NCBI GenBank assembly: GCA_002284615.2
Contig: MU069483.1
Span: 654,421 to 665,354, forward strand
Length of the DNA: 10,934 bases
Direction: 5' to 3'
From: Dunaliella salina
Lineage: Eukaryota > Chlorophyta > Chlorophyceae > Chlamydomonadales > Dunaliellaceae
The position numbers and the translations under genes were made by a program. Under the pieces are notes generated by a model. It was not told the DNA's origin and ran no database searches. It saw nothing but the letters and a program-made list of their open reading frames with translations. Positions within the stretch are counted from its first letter, which is position 1; each line of letters starts with the position of its first letter. Below are positions 7,991 to 10,934 of the stretch, one piece after another.

Positions 7991-8602
7991 TCAAAGAGGA
8001 GGCTATCTGAGGCCCAAAATCAGATGTTTTTTGCATGCTCCCTGCATAGGCCTCCACCAACTAGCACCTTAGAGACTTGGGCTCCCCTGGTAGTCCCGGC
8101 TTCTCCAGGACTGGAGTTCTGAAGGTGTCAGTTGGGGAAACTATTCCTAATCAGCCGCGGCATGAGCCCTAGTTTTCACCACCAAATCTCCATACCTCAC
8201 CACCTAGTGCACCAAATTGGGTGATTCTTAGTGATTTGGAGTCCTTGTAGCAAAAAAATATCATTGGAAAAACATTTGAGTGAACAGACTTAGTAATTGG
8301 TGCTCTGTGGCCAATTTAGCCATTTTCCCATAAAAGCACCGTACTAGGGTTTATATGCACCATTGAAATTTAGGCATGCCTGTCTTGGGGGAGTTACACA
8401 AATCTGAGCACATGCATGGGTAGCTTGTGAAGCCAGCTACATGTGAAACCAGATTTGTCCCAATCAGAGGAAGTGGCTGTGGGTTCCTGCACTTTAGACG
8501 CAGAAAAGGAGCATATTTGGGCACCAGCTCAGCCCCCATAATCAGCCCCCTCTGGTTACCGTACAGGCCCTTGATCATTACGCATTATTTATTTTTTTTT
8601 AC
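7991..8602. other. No gene seen
   Basis: A/T-richer unique sequence between repeat families. GTGCACCAAATTGGGTG near 8207 and CCAAATCTCC/GATTTGG around 8184-8241 allow only short imperfect pairing. The end of the stretch, ATTTTTTTTTACAG at 8591-8604, fits a 3' splice-acceptor pattern, but no exon follows convincingly. Confidence 0.4.
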
Positions 8603-8840
8603 AGGGGTGCAAACTGCGAACTGAGGTTTTTCAGGGGGGTGCGAACTGGTGCGGTTTGGGAAAATTATTTTGCTGAAGCGAGGTGCGAACTGGTGCGTGA
8701 TAGAAAAAATAATTAAGTTAAAAATCCCGGACCTCCCCCCCACCCCCGAAAGGCACGGGCAGGTTTTAAGGGGGATGCAAACTGGTGCGCACTGGGAAAA
8801 ATAATTAGGTGAAAAACCCCGGACCCCCCCCACCCGAAAG
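8603..8840 (+). repeat. GTGCGAACTGGTGCG repeat family, left block
   Basis: Three tandem, imperfect units begin near 8634, 8681 and 8773. Each opens with GGTGCGAACTGGTGCG or a near match, followed by a GAAAA-TAATT segment. Units 2 and 3 continue with a CCCGGACC block, a C-run, and ACCC-CGAAAG. A truncated copy (GGTGCAAACTGCGAACTG) precedes them at 8606. Unit length is about 47 to 92 bp. The same motif in its GTGCGTACTGG form returns at 9719-9828, on the other side of the 116-bp array. Confidence 0.8.
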
Positions 8841-8842
8841 CC

Positions 8843-9136
8843 ATGGGGGTGATGAACAAGTTTGTTAAACGTATAGATGGACAGAAGAGGGATGCCGACA
8901 GCAAGGAGGAGGCCAAGCAGTCCAATAATGCGTGCACGGTGAGCAAGAAAAGGGCAGAGGAGCAGAAGCGGAAGAGGGAGGAAGAGCAGAAGGCGCCTAC
9001 TTCAGCATGCGTAATGCTGCCAAAAATTGGCAGGCTTTGCTGGAGGGTGCGTACTGAGGCAGGTGTGATGGTTGAAATTTTTGTGCAAGCTTTTTCAGGG
9101 GGAATGAGGCGCCTTGTTCACCATGCGCAATGCTGA
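8843..9136 (+). CDS. Charged small open frame, possible exon or captured gene fragment
   Basis: A 97-codon ATG frame. Codons 1-51 (8843-8995) look coding: third positions are G or C in 38 of 51 codons, lysine is mostly AAG and glutamate mostly GAG, and the start sits in AAAGCCATGG, a strong Kozak context. The peptide is very basic and charged (MNKFVKRIDGQKR, then KKRAEEQKRKREEEQK at about residues 34-49), suggesting a short helix or coiled coil. The rest of the frame is translated 116-bp array and is probably not native. A donor-like CACG|GTGAGC at 8938/8939 offers an alternative exon end at about residue 32. I recognise no family. It may be a first exon, a gene fragment carried with the repeats, or a chance purine-rich frame. 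Confidence 0.3.
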   Translation: MGVMNKFVKRIDGQKRDADSKEEAKQSNNACTVSKKRAEEQKRKREEEQKAPTSACVMLPKIGRLCWRVRTEAGVMVEIFVQAFSGGMRRLVHHAQC

Positions 9137-9348
9137 CAAAAATTGGCAGGCTTTGCTGGAGAGTGCGTACTGAGGCAGGTGTAATGATTGAAATTTTTGT
9201 GCAAGCTTTTTCAGGGAGGAGGAGGCGCCTACTTCAGCATGCGTAATGCTGACAAAATTTGGCAAGCTTTGCTGGAGGGTGCGTACTGAGGCAGGTGTAA
9301 TGGTTGAAATTTTTGCGCAGGCTTTTTCAGGGGGGAGGAGGCGTTTAC

Positions 9349-9551
9349 TTCAGTATCAGCCTTGTGCAATTGCGCTTTTCGTTGCGTTGCGGTAATTTCG
9401 CTAGGTACCGAAAAACGCAATGGAAATCGCAAATTGCGGCGTAAAACGAAACGAAAAACGGAAATTTTGTTGCGTTTTTCGGTGCAATTTCGGACCGCAA
9501 TTTCGGTCTAAATCTCAAATTTCGGCGAAATTGCACAAGGCTGTTCAGTAT
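9349..9551. mobile_element. hAT-like MITE (187 bp) with 8-bp target duplication
   Basis: TTCAGTAT at 9349-9356 is repeated exactly at 9544-9551. Between them, 9357-9543 begins CAGCCTTGTGCAATT and ends with its exact 15-bp reverse complement; the match is 18 of 19 with one more step inward. An internal inverted pair, ACCGAAAAACGCAA at 9407-9420 and its exact complement at 9470-9483, and many CGAAATT/AATTTCG words make the interior strongly self-complementary. There is no coding capacity, so movement would need a transposase supplied elsewhere. An 8-bp duplication with CAG...CTG ends is typical of the hAT superfamily; this assignment is an inference. The 116-bp units at 8992 and 9224 show the uninterrupted site. 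Confidence 0.9.
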
Positions 9552-9643
9552 GCGTAAGGCTGACAGAAACTGGCAGGCTTTGCTGGAGGGTGCGTACTGA
9601 GGCATAATGGGCAGGTGGTTGAAATCTTTGTGCAGGCTTCCTT

Positions 9644-9655
9644 GGGGGGGGGGGG
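9644..9655 (+). repeat. G12 homopolymer
   Basis: Twelve consecutive G residues at the end of unit 4 of the 116-bp array, where other units have GGGGG to GGGGGG. Local slippage accounts for part of the extra length of that unit. Confidence 0.9.
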
Positions 9656-9718
9656 AAGGAGAGGGCGTGCCCAGCATGCGTACTGCTGATAATAATTGGG
9701 CAGGCTCTCTTGGAAGGT

Positions 9719-9828
9719 GCGTACTGTGGGGTGCGTACTGCCAAAAAAATCATCCAACAACCTGCGTACTGGTGCGTACTGGAGAAACTAAATTGCTGAA
9801 AAAAAAGGGGTGCGTACTGGTCACAGGT
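9719..9828 (+). repeat. GTGCGTACTGG repeat family, right block
   Basis: GTGCGTACTG recurs at 9718, 9730, 9771 and 9810, with a variant, CTGCGTACTG, at 9761. The 9771 copy is followed by GAGAAACTAAATTGCTGAAA, which aligns with the GGAAAATTATTTTGCTGAAG tail of the first unit in the left block at 8636. Left and right blocks are therefore the same family, bracketing the 116-bp array. Confidence 0.8.
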
Positions 9829-9837
9829 CTGTGCGGT

Positions 9838-9915
9838 ATGTCAGCAGCTCATACCTGTATGACCCCTGTGCCCTGCAAGGAAAGGCAATGCCATGGCATA
9901 CCAGCACGCCACCCA
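9838..9915 (+). repeat. Detached copy of the GCCCTGCGAGGAATGGGA family
   Basis: TATGTCAGCAGC, CTGTATGACCCC and GTGCCCTGCAAGGAAAGG follow in the same order as in the array at 7018-7990, and then a GCCATGGCATACCAGCA segment like the GCCATGTCATGCCAGCA found there. It is separated from the main array by 1.85 kb containing the 8.6-9.83 kb repeats. Confidence 0.75.
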
Positions 9916-9937
9916 GCCATGCTGAGCTGGTCCTCAA

Positions 9938-10440
9938 CTCTGTGCATGCAGCTGTAGGTAGGAGGTGCATCGAAGCAAGTGACACTAGTGGTTGGATAGG
10001 AGAGTGTTTATGCGTTTGCTCAGCTGACCGCCTTTCCTTACTCTGTGCATGCAACTGTGAGTGAGGGGTGCATCAAAGCAGGAGACACTGGCAGCGGGAT
10101 AAGAGCATGAAGTTCCGCGCTTGCTCCAGTGACCGCCTTCATTTCCTCTGTGCATGTAACTGTGAGTGAGGGGTGCATCAAAGCAGCAGACACTGGCAGC
10201 GGAATTGGAGCATGAAATTTTGCGCTTGTTCTGGTGATCGCCTTCCTCACTCTGTGCATGCAACTGTGAGTGAAGGGTGCATCAAAGCAGGAGACACTGG
10301 GGGCGGAATAGCAGAACATGAATGAGCTTGCTCCGCTCCCCTACTCCGTGCATGCCTTTGTGAGTGAGAGGTGCACTGAAGCAGAAGGTATTTGTAGCGG
10401 AATTGGAGAAAATGATAAGGCATTGAGCACTACCTCCTGA
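9938..10440 (+). repeat. 104-bp tandem array, five units
   Basis: Units start at 9938, 10041, 10146, 10250 and 10344 (periods 103, 105, 104 and 94), each opening CTCTGTGCATGCAACTGTG or a close variant, followed by GAGTGAGGGGTGCATCAAAG and GGAGACACTGGCAGCGG. Units 2 and 3 differ at about three of their first 60 positions. The 105-bp spacing is 35 codons, so minus-strand frames read a repeated DAPLTHSCMHR peptide. The other spacings are not all multiples of three and the frames do not join, so a repeat protein is unlikely. Confidence 0.9.
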
Positions 10441-10620
10441 GCTGAGGAACCGCTACCCTCTTAGCTGCAAGCGTTCTGTACACGAAAATGTGCATCAAAG
10501 CAGAAGAAAATGGAGGCGGAATCTGAGAACATGGGACAGCATTGAAAGCTACCTCCTGAGCTAAGGGACTGCTGCCTTCCATGCTGCACGTGTTCCACAC
10601 ACGAAAGTGCAGGCTGCCTT
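10417..10620 (+). repeat. Diverged ~119-bp continuation of the 104-bp array
   Basis: CTACCTCCTGAGCT at 10430 recurs at 10549 (119 bp), each preceded by a GCATTGA word and followed by GGAACCGCT or GGGACTGCT. The interval 10474-10530 still matches the 104-bp unit (TGTGCATCAAAGCAGAAG, GGCGGAAT), so these units are 104-bp units that gained about 15-20 bp and diverged. Confidence 0.75.
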
Positions 10621-10727
10621 GTTTTGCAGCAGGGGCAATGTCAATGCAGCTGAGCTCACACGCTGCACACAGCAAAGCAATCTGCAGCTTTCTGTGGCTC
10701 AAGGGGAACGCTTCGTGCTTCAAACCT

Positions 10728-10730
<3 letters not shown>
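10621..10730. other. No gene seen
   Basis: A short unique spacer between the array and the CA repeat. The plus-strand frame that starts at 10607 enters the CA repeat and is not credible. Confidence 0.4.

Positions 10731-10812
<82 letters not shown>
10731..10812 (+). repeat. (CA)41 microsatellite
   Basis: An uninterrupted run of 41 CA units. The flanks differ from those of the (TG)39 repeat at 4654-4731 read on the opposite strand, so the two are not obvious copies of one duplicated segment. Confidence 0.97.
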
Positions 10813-10815
<3 letters not shown>

Positions 10816-10827
10816 GTGCCAAAATAG

Positions 10828-10934
10828 GGCTTGGTACTCAAGGACATCCGCGGCCTTGCCCACCCCACCTTTATGGGCACCCCTCCCATGGGCGTCAGCT
10901 CCAGGCCCACATCCTGGGGCACCAGGCTGACCGT
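10828..10934 (+). CDS. Candidate partial exon, runs off the window edge
   Basis: After an in-frame TAG at 10825-10827 the frame is open for 35 codons to the end of the window. Third positions are G or C in 30 of 35 codons (22 end in C), against about half in first positions and roughly 60 percent in second positions. This periodicity is stronger than anything else in the window. CAAAATAG|GGC at 10827/10828 could be a splice acceptor. The peptide begins GLVLKDIRGLAHPTFMG and continues Pro/Ser/Gly/Thr-rich. I do not recognise it. The minus strand is also open here (10934 down into the CA repeat, including GGVPIKVGWARP), and its third positions are the same bases. More purine-first, pyrimidine-third codons favour the plus strand, but the strand is not settled. 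Confidence 0.4.

Larger units (their letters stand above)
8992..9730 (+). repeat. 116-bp tandem array, four to five units
   Basis: Units start at 8992, 9108, 9224 and 9340, each exactly 116 bp apart; a fifth, partial unit starts at 9664. Units 1 and 3 differ at about eight of 116 positions by eye. Unit 4 is split by the 187-bp transposon at 9357-9543 and is 129 bp long without it and one target duplication. Recurrent parts are GGCGCCTACTTCAGCATGCG, GGAGGGTGCGTACTGAGG and GCTTTTTCAGGGGG. CAGCAT-GCGTA-ATGCTG near the start of units 1 and 3 can form a short hairpin, but units 2 and 4 break it. The GTGCGTACTG word links the array to the flanking repeat family. Confidence 0.95.

Noticed and set aside
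8591..8640. Transposon end starting CAGGGGTGCAAACTG
   Set aside because: It resembles some hAT ends, but no inverted partner or 8-bp duplication was found downstream; it reads better as a partial unit of the GTGCGAACTG family.
9985..10319. Minus-strand 35-residue repeat protein (DAPLTHSCMHR)
   Set aside because: Only some unit spacings are multiples of three, and the frame breaks between units, so it is a by-product of the 104-bp array.
9938..10440. CRISPR-like array
   Set aside because: The whole 104-bp unit is conserved, with no short constant repeat alternating with unique spacers, and the setting is eukaryotic.
10607..10930. 107-codon plus-strand frame through the CA repeat
   Set aside because: It reads His-Thr repeats from the microsatellite. 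The stronger codon-position signal after 10828 is in another frame.

Overview
The window looks like eukaryotic nuclear DNA from a large, repeat-rich genome. It has two dinucleotide microsatellites of about 80 bp, several unrelated minisatellite-type tandem arrays, a small non-autonomous DNA transposon, and no convincing long open reading frame: the longest ATG frame is 172 codons and is not persuasive. There are no operons, Shine-Dalgarno-led genes, rRNA, intact tRNA or CRISPR-like arrays. An alga, plant or protist nuclear genome is plausible, but nothing here identifies the lineage and I do not name one.

Layout. 1-7000 is mostly low-information intergenic or intronic sequence. It contains an almost pure pyrimidine tract with a strong G-quadruplex motif on the minus strand (612-687), a two-copy 133/136-bp duplication (2353-2621), a (TG)39 microsatellite (4654-4731), a 19-bp x 4 repeat (5342-5417), an imperfect 57-nt hairpin (5497-5553), and an 18-bp direct repeat flanking 108 bp (5793-5936). 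7018-10812 is a mosaic of tandem repeats: a diverged family built on GCCCTGCGAGGAATGGGA (7018-7990, with a stray copy at 9838-9915), an 8-bp TGCAGTGG array (7133-7220), a GTGCGAACTG/GTGCGTACTG family (8603-8840 and 9719-9828), a regular 116-bp array (8992-9730), a 104-bp array (9938-10440) grading into a ~119-bp variant (to about 10620), and (CA)41 (10731-10812).

The best-defined object is a 187-bp element at 9357-9543. It has near-perfect terminal inverted repeats and an exact 8-bp duplication (TTCAGTAT), and it lies inside one unit of the 116-bp array. The neighbouring units supply the empty site. These are the marks of a hAT-type MITE.

Coding potential is confined to fragments. 8843-8994 is a lysine/glutamate-rich segment with a good Kozak context and G/C-rich third positions, running straight into the 116-bp array. 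10828-10934 is open to the window edge with 30 of 35 third positions G or C. Neither could be assigned a function. No set of genes acting together, and no defence, biosynthetic or other system, is visible; the interest lies in repeat architecture and transposition history. All identities were judged by eye.
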